Assembly (NCBI GenBank): GCA_037179385.1
Contig: CM074185.1
Coordinates: forward strand, 11,956,922-12,020,921
Direction: 5' to 3'
Origin: Holothuria scabra
Lineage: Eukaryota; Echinodermata; Holothuroidea; Aspidochirotida; Holothuriidae
Length of the DNA: 64,000 bases
The notes beneath the pieces are model-generated. The model was not told where the DNA came from. It did not search any database and saw only the letters and a program-made list of their open reading frames with translations. Positions 1-13,300 of this stretch are shown in pieces (within the stretch, counting starts at the first letter, position 1; each line of letters opens with the position of its first letter). Both the position numbers and the translations under genes were made by a program.

Positions 1-2973
1 CTGAAAAATCTGTGTACTGTAATTAAAAGACCATTCAAACCAAATCTTTTTTCACTTTGATTCGTATCTCTAGTAAAACTTACGTGACCCTGTTTTACTC
101 CTTTCTTAGGCTAAACAAGAAAACCACCCAATTAATAGTTGAGGGCATCGGGCACACAAAACCTTTACCCTGAATTAATTAATTAGCGAGGTCTCATTCA
201 GAGGCCAAAAATGCAGTTCTGTCTTATTTTGAGTGAGCAGAAACTACTGTTTATTCTGTTTAACACACAACTTGAAATTTAGGAGTACCTCTTGATACTG
301 ATGAAAAAGTATGTTCTACACACTTGACAAAACAGATAACACCAATGTTTCAAATGAATGAATGAAAATTCAAAATGGGGACCTGGCCAAAATCAAGTCA
401 GTGAGGTCACTGGCTGGACTCATGTCACACACAAATTTACATACATAGGAACAATCAGTACAAACTTAGTAGGCTATAGTAGGCAAGTATCTTTCTTTCA
501 TCAGAATTCAATGAAGAGTTGACGGACAAACATTTGTTGAAAAAGATAAAATGAAGTTTTTACAAAGCTTTTGCCTATAAATCATGCAGGGGACCACATA
601 TATCACATATATCACATATATTTGTTCCATGAAACTACAACGTTTCGTGAAATTATTTGGTAAATGCCAGACACTAAATCACCGACTTAACCTTCCTTTC
701 ACTTAATTTAGTTTCTTCTCTTCAGAAAAGTGGCTTAGGTTCGAATGACTGGAATTTCTGGAAGGAATTCCTAGCCTATATGTACAGAACATACTTGTAC
801 ATATTACTTTCATCCAAAAAGCTGGATCATAAACAACTAACACAGCCAAAAAGAAATGATTTAGAACAACCATTACATAATATTAGCAAGGCTTGAGATA
901 CTGCCAATCAGCTGGGGCTTAAATTTATAAAGCTATTCAGTGCTAGCCAGGTCATACCAAAACTACCATCAGCAAATCATACAACAGGCTGCCAGTGAAG
1001 CATTATGAATTAAATAACTTATTCTTAAGTGGTTTAGGAAAAGTTGATACACCAGTCAAGACAACAGAACAACCAGGTGGTTCAATGCAAATCTTTTAAA
1101 AGGGTGCTTGTGTGATGGTTCATACTACAAACACCTGCCTTGCTGAAAGACACAACACACCTCTGAAGAAGAGAAAATAAATGAGATGAAAGAACATCCC
1201 AAGACAAAAGGACAAGATTCTTTTCAGGAAGAAAATTTCAAGGTCCTACAGGTAATGACAAACCCAGAAATAATATTCAGGCCTAACAATCAGCCAAACT
1301 ACTGAAGTTTCATAACTGCTCTAAGGAGTTCACTGGTTGAATCCCAAAGCTGCAGCTAAGAGATTCTAAAAAGAAGGTTTGGAAAGGGGTTGTAAAGTTT
1401 GGTGCTAGCTGAAGGAAATTACCTCCCTGGCCAAAAGCCACTGAAATCCCAAGATAAAAGAGCACCGGGCATACCTGATATATGCAAAATAAGTCAAGCA
1501 GCTATTTTCAGAGCTACTTATCTCTTTTGAAAGAGCTGTCTCTGTAAACATGCTTACAATGTAGGATACCCTTTAAGTTGGAACTAATGGTTAATGATAC
1601 AAATAACTTTAGGCCTAACTTATAACTTACTAACTAACCTGCTGCCCAGCACCTACTCTGAAACCTTTCAACGTACCCTAACTAGAGAGCGTAAATTCAA
1701 TTTTATCATAACAAGAATAAATCTTTTCTGCTGAGCTGTACATAATTTTTGAAAGTTTCAGATCAGAAAGTGTAACTTATACTACTAATGTAATGTGTGC
1801 TGCCACCGTTGGAAATGTCATAGTTGACCATCCAAAGTAATCAAATGATGTTATCATTTTTGCATAAGTCAAAAACAAAAAAGGTTACCGAAAATGATTA
1901 TGAATAGTAATAGAAAACATCACTTTCTGCTCCATTTTTCAAGTAGAAAAATGACATAATATTCTGGTTTTTATATAAAATTATGCTCTTGATTCTATTG
2001 CAAGATCCTAATTTGCCTCTGAACAAGACCTTTCACTAGGAAACCATTTAACACAATACTCAAACTGGCCAATGGAAGCTTTGAACCTTAGACCCTAGTT
2101 CTTGCAGAAGTTTCCCTGATAGAAACTTCAGCTCACCTTACTTTGTATGCAGAACAGCAGCTTTTTGCACTGATAACCCCTGGCCTAATCATACCCAAGC
2201 CTATCCCCCTCCATAACTGTAGCAAGACCACGTATTGGATAAGAATGCAAAATGACTTACAAGGAATGGAATTTTTTCAGGTGATCAAATGGGTATTCAT
2301 GCTGCTTTCCCCCCCCCCTTCTCCCCAAGCCCCAGACATGCCTCCTGCACATATGGACCCAAACGCTCCTTAATATCTTCAATTCTATTATCAACTTTCA
2401 AAATATTCAAAATAATCCACAAACATAAGAAAACCTCATGCAAGTATAAAATCAGTGCATATAAATGTAATGTGACACAGAACAATTAAAAAAATTTTAA
2501 TGAAAATAAGTGGCAGTGCTATACAATGAAGTCCCACCTTCCTTCAAAAGAATGGCTTTCCTTACCAATCCCCCAAAGTAACCTGTAAAGGTACCAAAAT
2601 GCAGTCATCAAATATCCCCTATGAATCACATACATATTGTGAGAGTAACTTCATAAGTCAGCCCTGTTTAAAGGCTTCAACAGGACAAAAGGTTTAAAAA
2701 CAGACCATACTTTGCGTAGCTCACATATGAAAGACAACCAAAAAGAAAAATCCACAATAATATATCTTAACTCTAAATACACAGAGAAACTCAAAAGATT
2801 TTTTGGCAACTTATTTGCAAAAAAATAATATTTTAGTTAAGAAAAAAATTCAAGGCACTAAACTTCATACAACACACTGATATATAGACACCTTCTGTTT
2901 GAAGTTCTCAAGGGGCAAATCCTCTGACCTCAAAGTACAATTCTTGTAAGAGTTAACAGAAATTGTCACTTTT
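1..2973. other. Non-coding stretch, nothing recognised
   Basis: AT-rich sequence with only short chance reading frames, including a C-rich run near 2310-2330. It lies downstream of the minus-strand transporter gene, so part of it could be a long 3' UTR, but I found no clear polyadenylation signal that settles this. Confidence 0.5.
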
Positions 2974-3570
2974 CTCAGCTCTTTGATTGACAGCTAATTC
3001 AAACAATGCAGAGTACCAAAGTTTATATTACACAGCATGAACTGAACTGAGAGTGTTTTGATTGTACACATTGAGCTTTTCTATACTCAACCTGAAGCAA
3101 TAAACTGAGATTGCATCTGGGTGAGGATGAATTTCAGACAATTGTCGGAGGGACTTAAGTAAGACGGTAAAGAGAATTGATAGTGTTTGGGGTGAGAGAA
3201 TTGGGCCTTCATATTCCAAAAGTAGCTTGTGTACACGCAGATCAATTAATCCATCAATTTTTAACATACTTTGAAGGCCTCATCCTCTCACCCAAACAGG
3301 TCAAATTTGCCTCAACCACTTACTTGAGCCCCTCCCACAACTGTCTAAAATTCATCCTCTTCCAGCCACAATCTCAGTCTATTGCTTTAGGGTGAGCATA
3401 AAAGGCCCTAATGTATAACCAAAACACTCACAGAACAGCACATGCTGTGTAATATGAGCTACAGTAACCTTCATTTTTTGAATTAGCTGTCAATCAAAGA
3501 GCCATGCCCATTTAGAATTTCTATGAACTACTAGAAAAATTGTAGTTTGGGGTGAGAGGATTAGCCCTCT
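2974..3570. repeat. Foldback (palindromic) MITE family, most complete copy
   Basis: The left arm (about 2974-3250) and the reverse complement of the right arm (about 3270-3570) share long stretches. Examples are the CTTTGATTGACAGCTAATTC block, the AATATTACACAGCATG-type block and the GAGGATGAATTTCAGAC block. The outer border carries GGGGTGAGAGGAT. Single-arm relatives occur at 13140-13440, 20440-20700 and 31281-31545, and an interrupted copy lies at 40508-41145. Reading frames here on both strands are products of the repeat, not genes. Confidence 0.75.
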
Positions 3571-3684
3571 AAACTGAAATGGAGCAACTTTTAAAGTTGT
3601 GGTCTTTTTTCACTCTTTGGTATATTGCATAAACAATGTGAGTAGTACATAAGCATAGCAACTGCATGAAATACTCACTGGCAG

Positions 3685-3740
3685 TTTTCTGCATTCACTT
3701 TGACCTTTCTATACAGAGAGGTCAAAGTGAATGTAGAAAA
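3685..3740 (+). other. Perfectly paired 26-bp RNA hairpin
   Basis: Arm 3685-3710 pairs with arm 3715-3740 across the loop ATAC. The only two non-Watson-Crick positions become G.U wobbles in plus-strand RNA, whereas on the minus strand they would be C.A mismatches. Each arm contains AGGTCAAAGTGA or its complement, a DR1-like sequence. It lies about 510 bp past the stop codon of the transporter gene. The stem is short and the loop tiny for an ordinary pre-miRNA, so it may be the relic of a foldback element. Confidence 0.6.
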
Positions 3741-4249
3741 GGCTAAAATTGATTCTATTGTTGGTTAAATTCTTCAGCTGGAACACACTAAAAGATGTAG
3801 ATTTGCTGTAAGTACTTGACTATGGGAATTCAAAAGGATTTTGCCACAAGATGTTGGGAATTGTAAAAAGAAAAGTGCCAAGATTTTATGAACTCTTACC
3901 AATGCCCTTATATCATTAATTCAACAAAAGTAACATCAAGCTTTCCTAAGAATTACCAAGAACAGCTTGACACAAGAGAATCATGAATTCCATAGAACAT
4001 CACATTTTTGTACATTCTTGGTCAAATTGCACTGTAACCACAAATGCTAGACAAGTCAATCAACTACAACTGTTTTCCATCCACAAAGCAAACACTTTTT
4101 GCGAGTTAGAAGTAAAAAGAAACATGATAGACCTCAAAATGTGTTATCAATATTTGAGCATTAAATTAGACATTTCAAGGACCTATCTGCAACAGTCCTT
4201 AACACAAAACCTGACCAAGAAACATTCCTTGTTTGAAGAAGCCAATTAC
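3741..4249 (-). other. Presumed 3' UTR and downstream sequence of the transporter gene
   Basis: Sequence immediately after the TAA at 4250-4252 on the minus strand. I see no repeat, no gene on either strand and no convincing AATAAA at a usual distance, so the transcript end is not defined. Confidence 0.4.
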
Positions 4250-4361
4250 TTAACGATTTTTGTCTCCATCTTCGTTGAGTAAAGACTGCTGCTCTTCAGC
4301 CTGCTGTACACGTCGGATATCTCTCTTGACAAGGAGCATTGTTGGGAAGAATAGGATTGCT
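4250..4361 (-). CDS. Transporter exon 9 (C-terminus and stop)
   Basis: Acceptor TTGACTTTCAG, ending with TAA at 4252-4250. Encodes the end of TM12 (AILFFPTMLLVKRD) and a polar tail with RRVQQAEEQQ and a Leu-Leu pair (SLLNEDGDKNR). The acidic dileucine-like context would fit endosomal or lysosomal sorting, which is an inference. Confidence 0.9.
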
Positions 4362-7300
4362 CTGAAAGTCAAAGAAATTGAAAGTAAATAAAATGTCTTT
4401 TTCTGCCCAAAATCCTTGCACAATACATATAAAGAGCATATAGGGTTGGAAGCAATTGAAATTCAAAATAGACAAATTGGCCTGAAGTTTTTAATTGATT
4501 GAAAAAGACTGCTGTGTAGACAAAGGAATTCTTGAAAAAAGTTATTCTGTACTTTGGTAAATTGAATGGATTTCTTAGGTCTTTCTGTGATTGTACATTG
4601 AGGCTTTCCAAATTATGCAATGGTTGATAATAATCATCATTATTAATTCATGTGGTCGTTCTTGTAAACTTAATTTTTGCAGAGACATTCACAGTAAGTT
4701 TGAGGAAATGAAAATCTTGGTGTAGAATCATACAGCACTACGCACAATGACAGAAGGATCCATTTAAATTTTAAAGTCTTTGTCATGACTCTGCTCATTA
4801 ATCAAACTGAGGCCACCCACATGAGAAGTAGATGCTCTATCACTAGTGCAAACATGTCATCAGTTGGTAAGAAGGTGCAGACTTACCCAAGTATGTAACA
4901 TCCTGGATACAAGATGAACAATGCCCACTTCAGTTCAATTGGAGGAGAGAGGGCTGATACCAACAGAGGCATGTTGCCACCGATGTTACTGATGATGAAG
5001 AAGTAGAAACCTACGGAGGACGCCCTCAAGTGAGCTGGAACCAGTTCAATAACCACTGCTAATGTAACACCAACCCACATTTCACCTGCAGAGATTTAAA
5101 AAGGTTGCAAACTTATATTTTCTTCTTTGTACAGTATTTAACATTTTAAAAGCACATTCTCTTCTGACTGTCCCTTACAAATTCAGAAATTGTGCAGACA
5201 TGCAGGGAATGCTTCCTGAGATTTCCATTTCCTGCCAGCAAATTGTATCCGGCCCCCTTCTGTGGTTATTTTTCTCCAGAAAAGTTCTACCTACACAGAA
5301 AAGCAGCACATGACAGCATAGCATGTTTACACAAGTCTAATAAGTATCTCTACATGGTGCGATGGAGTTGCTAACTCCCCAAGTGAACATTCTGCCAAAA
5401 ACCCAATCTAAGGCCTGCAAATTGGGATTTAAAAAGTGTGTGATTCTATTTAATCACGGCATGAGTTATGTCTATAGGGTAACCACACATACCTGAGAAA
5501 ATTGAATTCACAAATGTGAGACAGCATCACATGAATCAGGGTCACACTAAAGAAGTATTAACTTCCCATGTCATGATGTTTCTTCTTGAAAACCAACCTA
5601 GATACCCCAGTAGATCAAAGGCGGTGTGGGGTGTAACGGGTATCTGAGTTTGTTACATGATCTGTGCTCTCAAATGAGGTGAGGTATGCTTTCATTGTGT
5701 TCACACTGCATGAAGAAAATTAACACATGCTTCACTGGCCTGTTAGCTAACCCCAAACATTAATAACTTTTTGTGCATCTTAGTATATCTGTTATTGTCA
5801 ATCAAAAAATCAGATGTGAAAAATGACTTTATCAAAGGTACGAGAGCAGTGAACTTCATTTCCTCCCTGAAGCTATAAGCAGTAATAAGGCAGAGAAGGA
5901 GTATGTAACAAAAAGTAAGAAGAAACATTTTGTCATGCACAATTTGAAATGCGTAAGTTTCTGACTGTCAATATATTTCTTAACACAAGCATTTATTCCT
6001 AATTTACCTTCCTCCCCAAAAGTAGGGACAAAATACCAGAAGGGAGACAGCGCCCTCAATTGACCATTTTCTACACATTGAACTACTGAAAATAGCTCCA
6101 TGAATACGGTTATTTGACCATGCACGAACGAGTTCCTACAAGCTTTTTGTTTGTGCAGAAACTAGGCACACATCTACCACTGAAGAACATGAAGTTGTAT
6201 TGGTCTTGCAGAAATCACAACTTCTGCTGCAAAACTCTGGAATCAGATCCACACATCATAGGGCAAGGCTCTTGCCTAATACAAAAATTCTACATCAAAA
6301 CTTATCAGCGCAAACTCGTATTAAATTTTGCTTCATTAACGTGCTTTTGATTTCAATCCCCAAGAGATACATCCCAGCTCTGCTTTTGCCAATTGGCATC
6401 TGCCTCCAACCAGGGGTTCCCATGCAATTGGGAAAATGCCTTTAGTTGCCTTTTACAAAATGTGGGAAATACCATAGGCATATTCTACAAACTCCAGCCC
6501 ACAGAGGGCAACCATGGAGGAACTTGCTCAGTTTTGTGGTGCTGACAACCCCTCATGTCATAGAGAGAGTAATAACAGTCTTCTGTGTGCATTTTATAGT
6601 TGATAGTCAGGGACAATCTACTCACTACACACAACCTAGATATAAGTTATTCACAGGAACAATATATATATTAAGGCCTTTTTATATGGACCACAAAGGA
6701 TAATTTGGATCTGGAAAAACTAGGGAAAGGTCTGGAAAAAAGTCTTGAAAAGGTCTGGAATTTCATTCACCAAAAAGACTGGGAACCCTGCCATCCCAAT
6801 GTATTACAAACAACAATAGTGTGGAGTAGTCCACAAAAGACAAGGGGCACTAAGGAGAAGTTCTCTACATCAAAATATTTGTTGTAACTTTGACTGCAAA
6901 GATACAGCAATACTACCTGGCAATAAGCAAACCTTTAATGGAAACTTAACGAATGAAAAGCATGAAACTTAAAATTGACAATTTAGAAGAGAAATCTTAC
7001 CAAAAACGTAGGTAGGAATCTGAAATAAGAATGCCCCAGGAGGAGGGAAGAACAAAGTCCCTGCAGCAAAGGGTGCTGCCACCACCTGCAAAAAAAAAAA
7101 GGTTTTAAATCTTATCATTGACAATTCTTCTCTTTCCTTTCTGGTTTAACTTAATTTACACTTAAATTTCAGTAGCATTGAGCCTGACAGTTAGAGTCTA
7201 GCAGATTCTGTTTTTTAATTTTGTATGGATTTTGCATTTCTAAAACAAAACATTACAATTAACTAAAGTGTTCAATTGAATAAGGTGAGATCATGTTGTG

Positions 7301-10300
7301 GAAGTGCACCTCCTACATTTTTTTTCCATATCAGCATCAAAGCCTTTGAATTCAGTATACATACAACTGCTTCAAAAATTAGAACATTTGCTAGCAACAT
7401 GAACCACTGTACATTTTGTGTACTAATAAGACTAAAAAAGGCCTGGTTGCACTGCATTCAAACCCTTACATGAAACTTAAAAACTACCAACCTTAATAAC
7501 CCTTCATAGACTACCGATACTTTAAGTTTAAATGTACCTCAAGTCAAAAATTTCATATATATATATTAAACAACACTTCTGTAGCATCCTCCTTCTCTGC
7601 CTAATTACATCTTATCATCTCAGAGAGGTAGGTTTCAAATCTGATTACATGATTAACATACCAGAAATACCAAAATGAACAATTGGGGTTAGCTAACAGG
7701 CCTAGGCCTGTCAAGTAGGTGTTCATTTCTTTTTACACAGTGTGAACAAAATAAAACCCTAGACCACTCGAAAGCACAGATCACATAACAAAATCAGATG
7801 TCAGTTACACAAGACTTTGCCCTCGATCTGTCTTTGTTACATTTTTTAGAAGCAATGTCACGGCATGCATTGAACTCACCAAACTAGCAATTAGCACCCA
7901 AATTCTGGCTACTGGACCAGACTTCTTCACAAAACGATCTGATATGAAACCACCAAAGATGACTCCAATGCTACCACCAACCAGTGGTATCCATGACAAC
8001 CATTTGCCAGTGCTAGTCTTTGGATAGTACTCATTGAAAAAGTTCTGTGTGTTAAAGCCCCAAACATAGCCAGCTGAAATTAAATAGAAAAGTTGCCACA
8101 AATGTTAGATGAAGAATGTTGCTCTAAAAAAAAGGTAAAGGGAATGACTGAAATATTACGTATGTACACCATTCTAGTCATACTGTACAATGGCCCCTGT
8201 TCCTTGATTTTGGACATCTGGTTTGAAAGGATTCTTACGAAGAGAAAGCAGGTTTCCATACAGTAAGAAAAAAAGACCCAAGGTAAAAGCATCCATCCTC
8301 CAAAACTTTTCAAATCTTTGTCTTCTTGAATTGAATTTTTGTGAAGAAAGTATGTAGTTTTATCACAACTCCCCATAAGGAAAGTCAATTGCAAACTTGC
8401 CAGTTGCAAGAACATTTTTATTTTTAACAATTTTGTAGCAAGATTGTCAAGCTGCAAATTTTCTATAAACAACAACCACGAAATTGTGAGTAGCAGTTTC
8501 TCTAAGGTGTAAAGATATTTACCTACAACCCTTGTTATGAAAGAAAATGTAGGGTCGAAAGCATACTGTACTGTACCGTACCGTACCGTACCGTACCGTA
8601 CCGTACCGTACCGTACCGTACTACTGTACTGTACCGTACTGTACTTTAAGGAAACTTGGCAGGGGAACAATAAATAGGAACAACAATTACTAAGAAATAT
8701 TGTATGAATATGAACTAAGGATCTCTAGAAGTGAACATATACTTTAAAGAAGTTCAACAATCAAGTCATAAATATGTATGAACAATTAGTTTGATATCTC
8801 CTGTGTAAAACATATGTAGGTCTATAAGCTTACACAAGAGCACCTGTATTGATAAGACATCAAGAAACCAGGAACAATTAAAACTAAAATGAGTCAAACT
8901 AAGTTGCTCTGAAAATTTATCTTGTCCTTATCAATTTGGGGGTTAGTTTTGTGCATATACAGTACATATTAATGTTTTTTTTCAAACTTCTTTTCTCTCC
9001 TTTATATTTCTTAATTTCAGTTTATCATTGCATAATAAATTTCTTTCTTTTTTTTCCTCCCTTTTGATTTCACATATAAAATTGTTTGGTGATTTATTGA
9101 TTATCACTTTTGTTGTTATAAATGGGAATAAATTGAGCAAATAAACAAACAAAATGTTTAAAAGTGATACATAATATACTTCACCCAAACTGAACCTGAG
9201 ATTCTGAGGACAATTTCTTAAAGATAAGATGATAGTAGTACGTCCTGCAAAGAGACCTATCATTCTGAACTTGAATGTTAAGTCATTTCATACAACATTT
9301 AGAATTTCAAGTCACTTGGACAAGTGTACTTAAAGCAAAAGTACAAAACATTGAGCAAGGATTGCGAGAAATTTAACACATTACAACGAAGGAAGAAGAT
9401 ATCACATACCTCCATTTCTAATGGAACCTGCTAAACATAACATGAGCAGTGAAGGACTTGCAAAAGTTCCTAGTACAGTCAGAAGTTTCTTTCCTACAGA
9501 AAGCTGTTTGTATGAGTTAATTCTTTCTGATTTATCACTAAATACACCCTGCCTAACCGGTTCTTTCATGGTGATGAATATAATAGCAGCGAGAAGTAAT
9601 CCTGGCAAGCCAGCCAACCAGAAGGTTGCTCTCCAACCCTACGGATATCAAGAGAAACGATGAAGATCATAAACTACATTATTTTTATCTTAAGGGCCAA
9701 TCAGAGTTCGTTTAAATATTTTTTTCTCAACTAAAATCTGCTTAACATTTGTACATTGAATTACTTTAACTACCATAACAAAAACTGATCCCTGATCACA
9801 GTCCATTGTCGTGATTGGATACAGAGTTTAGTGGAGGCTCTGATGTTCAGTCTTGCATTTTTGTGGAATATTTTTACCCCAAAAATATTCAGAAACTTTC
9901 TTTCAAAAGAAATTAACACAGAATTAATTAAATTTCTGTTAACCTTACTAGCTTGCTGAACTCACTTGCTCAGCAGTTGTGGCAAGAGCAAGTCAACTAT
10001 CTATGCACTGTGCTTAAAGAAAAAAAGAACACTCCACTGTCATCCAGAGGCAATTAGAAAACACACAACTCCAGACAGTTCAGATATCTATACAGCACAT
10101 TTGTTCCTGTAGGGTGCTGCACTTTTACTTCTCTAGACAGAGCAAAAATATCCCAACGAATATGATGGAAACTAACTAGTGTGTTCATTTCAATTTGTAA
10201 TAAGAATATCTCCACACTTTTTGCCTATGAACACTAACATTATGTGTAAGTGCCCTTGCTCAAATCACATATCACTTTAATGTCTAAAATCCTGCTCTGT

Positions 10301-13300
10301 GGGCAGATGTCAGGTGGTCACTTAATGTGTGCCCCTAGAGTTCATAATGCCATTTCAACATTTGTTGGGTTTTATCAAATCCACAAACACTGAAGGTAGA
10401 TTTGCTAAGTATTGCTGCCATTTATGGCTTTCTTTTATAATCCTGCCACACACCCTACCCAGGGCTGGAAAAATATGTTTACTTCCCAGGAAGGAAATTT
10501 CCCACAAATTCCCTATATTTTCATATGCAGGAAAGGAAAATTTCTCTCCAACTGCCAAAATTTCCCTGTAACTGCCAAAATTTCCCAAGAATGAGCCTCC
10601 CAACTTCCCAACTTTTTCCACCCATTCACCCTAGCTACACTGCTCAAAAGAACCCTTCTTTGGAAATTAACAACATAATCAAACAAAAAAGCAAAGATAT
10701 AACTTACCTGTCCTCCTATGTCTGCGGCAGTTATAAAATCTCCAAATGCATATGACAAACTGTATCCTGTATATATGCCCATGTTGTATATTCCTAGTGC
10801 AGTACCCCTCATCTCCGGGCTGAAGTAGTCCGCTATTAGGCTGCTTGCAAAAGGTGTACAGCCTGCCTCACTGGATTCAAGAAGATACAAAAAAGTTAGC
10901 AAAGTGACAATAAGGCAAAAACAAGTTCTTTCACAGCTGATGGATCTCTCTTCCAAGGAATTTTTAATATGAAATAAACATTTTCATAAAATGTGTTCCT
11001 TTATTCTCACACTCATCTGTGACTCCATTTTGGTAAGGCTCCTAATGAAAATTACCTGACTTTTAAGTTTCACCTTTCCACCAAAGTTTCAAGAAGAAAT
11101 TATGAAGTTCACTTGAATTTAAAAGCAAAACTCATTAGGCTAACTTCCCCGATACTCTGAAAACCCGGATTTCTGTTTGGTGGACTTGGCATTTAAAAAG
11201 TAAATAGACAATCTTTATTAAAACAGGTAGTCACAGTCCAGAGGCCTGTTCCACAAAGAGTTACGCACAATCTTAAGTTTGATTCCCCATACTTAAGTCA
11301 ACAGTAAGTCAAACTTAAGATCGTGTGTAACTCTTTGTGGAACGACCCCCAGGTCTCTAAAGTTAATAGCAGGCTTGCTTGATAATGATGTTTGATGTTT
11401 GTATTTTGTCTCCAAAATAAATTTTGCTACCATTAAAAAAAGCAAATAGGGTTGTACTGTAAGTCAAACTAATTATCTTCAATGTTTAAGTGTGATAGTA
11501 AATTTAATTGAACTGTAAATATTTGTAAATAATATTTTTATTTCTGCTTGTATATATGTTGAGGATGAAATAAATTTCTTCCTACTTTTAAAAAAAAATA
11601 AATAATGATGTTTGATAAAAGTACAGTTGACTAACTACAGTCTTCACCTCAGGACAAAATTCCCATAAACTCCCGTACTGTAGTAATGGGATCTGCTGTA
11701 ATAGGATTCCATTTGTTTCAAAGGGAATCAACATGCAGTGTGGGAACTTTCAATGGGATAACCAATGGGACCCATTGACTAAACCATGGGAATCCCACAG
11801 TCCCACACATTCCCATACGAATTCCCATCTGTCCGAATTCTGAATTCAGTCCCATGGCACATTCTTAAAATCCGGATCAATAGTATTCTATACTTTTCTC
11901 CTTACAGAGAGCTGAGAAATAGCAACAGTTCTTTTCTGATTCTGAAAAGGGTTTTACTGTTTCCATGAAGATGGAATTGAAAGGCAAGACTTCTCAAAAT
12001 GTGAGGCAAATGCAATCAACATCTTACAACAAAATCAGGATTACTTGACACAAGAAAAAAAGCACCCCATAAATCATACACAGTGCTACATACTGGAATA
12101 TAAACAGTATAACATAGGAAATGTTTCATGTTTCATGCTCTGTTTACACAAAAAATATTTGGGAATTTTGGACCTAGAACATCACCATCCCCCCCCCCTC
12201 CCTCCCTTCCGATTTTCTTAATCCCAATGTTAACATCAGTTTTGTGAGAATACATGCATATAAAATCTTCTGTATAGGACAGTAGGTGTACCATGTATCA
12301 TTACATGCCACATAAAGAAAATAGGTAGTTAATAGGGGAGAGTCATTTATCTAGCAGTCCAGTATGGACAGGTGGGCAAAGAAAAAATGTAAGTAACTTG
12401 GCCATTAATCCCAGTAAGATAAATGACTCTGCCCTCTGATGGAGTTTTAAGGCCCAGTTTCCTACCAACTGGTTCAAGTCAAGCAAGTCACAGCCTTTTT
12501 TCTACTTGTGACTCACTGGCTTGCTTTCCCTACTCCATTGCTTATGCTGAGCATGAAGCACAATGGCAGTAGGTTGCCTTTTTAAAATCTTCTATATGAC
12601 CCAACAAGGACCCCAGCTCCAACATTGTGACTGCAAGTCTAATGCTCTAACTGCTTGACCATGCAGTCAGTAGAGATGCAGGGAATGTATGCATTGACAG
12701 CACTTCTCATTTGTGCTTCTGACTACTGTACCAGTAATGCAACCAGTGCAGTTTCTACTTCTCCAGAAAAAGAGTCAATATTTTATTTTACTTACGCAAT
12801 ACCAAGAGCAAATCGCAGTACGACAAGGTGCCAGTATTCCTGAGCAAAACCTGTTAACACCGTAACAGCACTCCAAATTGCCAGACAGATGCCAAGGATA
12901 TTTTTGCGGTTGCTTGCGTCTGCAGCGTACCCGAGTATGACGCCACTGATTGTATAAACCACGATAAATACTGGCCCAGCAAGAAGTTGATACTCAAAAC
13001 CCAAGCCTGTGTAGTCATAGTAACAAATATGTGTCTTGTTATCCTTTCCCAGAGCAGCAAGGCAACTGAAGAAGGGAAGCAGAAAAGAGTACAATGAGCA
13101 TAGCTATATACAAGGTTTTTAAATGCTTCTCCTAATCCTACTTACTTAAGCACCTCCCACAACTGTTTTTCCAATAATCCTACCCTACTCACTCAATAAG
13201 CTCCTCCCACAACTGTCTTAAGACTCATCCTCATCCAGACACAATCTTTTTTTTTTTTTTTTGCTTCAAGGTTCTGTAAGTATACAAATCCCTAATGTGT

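Noticed and set aside
8080..8670. 196-codon minus-strand frame with TVRYG repeats
   Set aside because: Runs through the GTACC microsatellite and the intron next to exon 6; no splice or family support.
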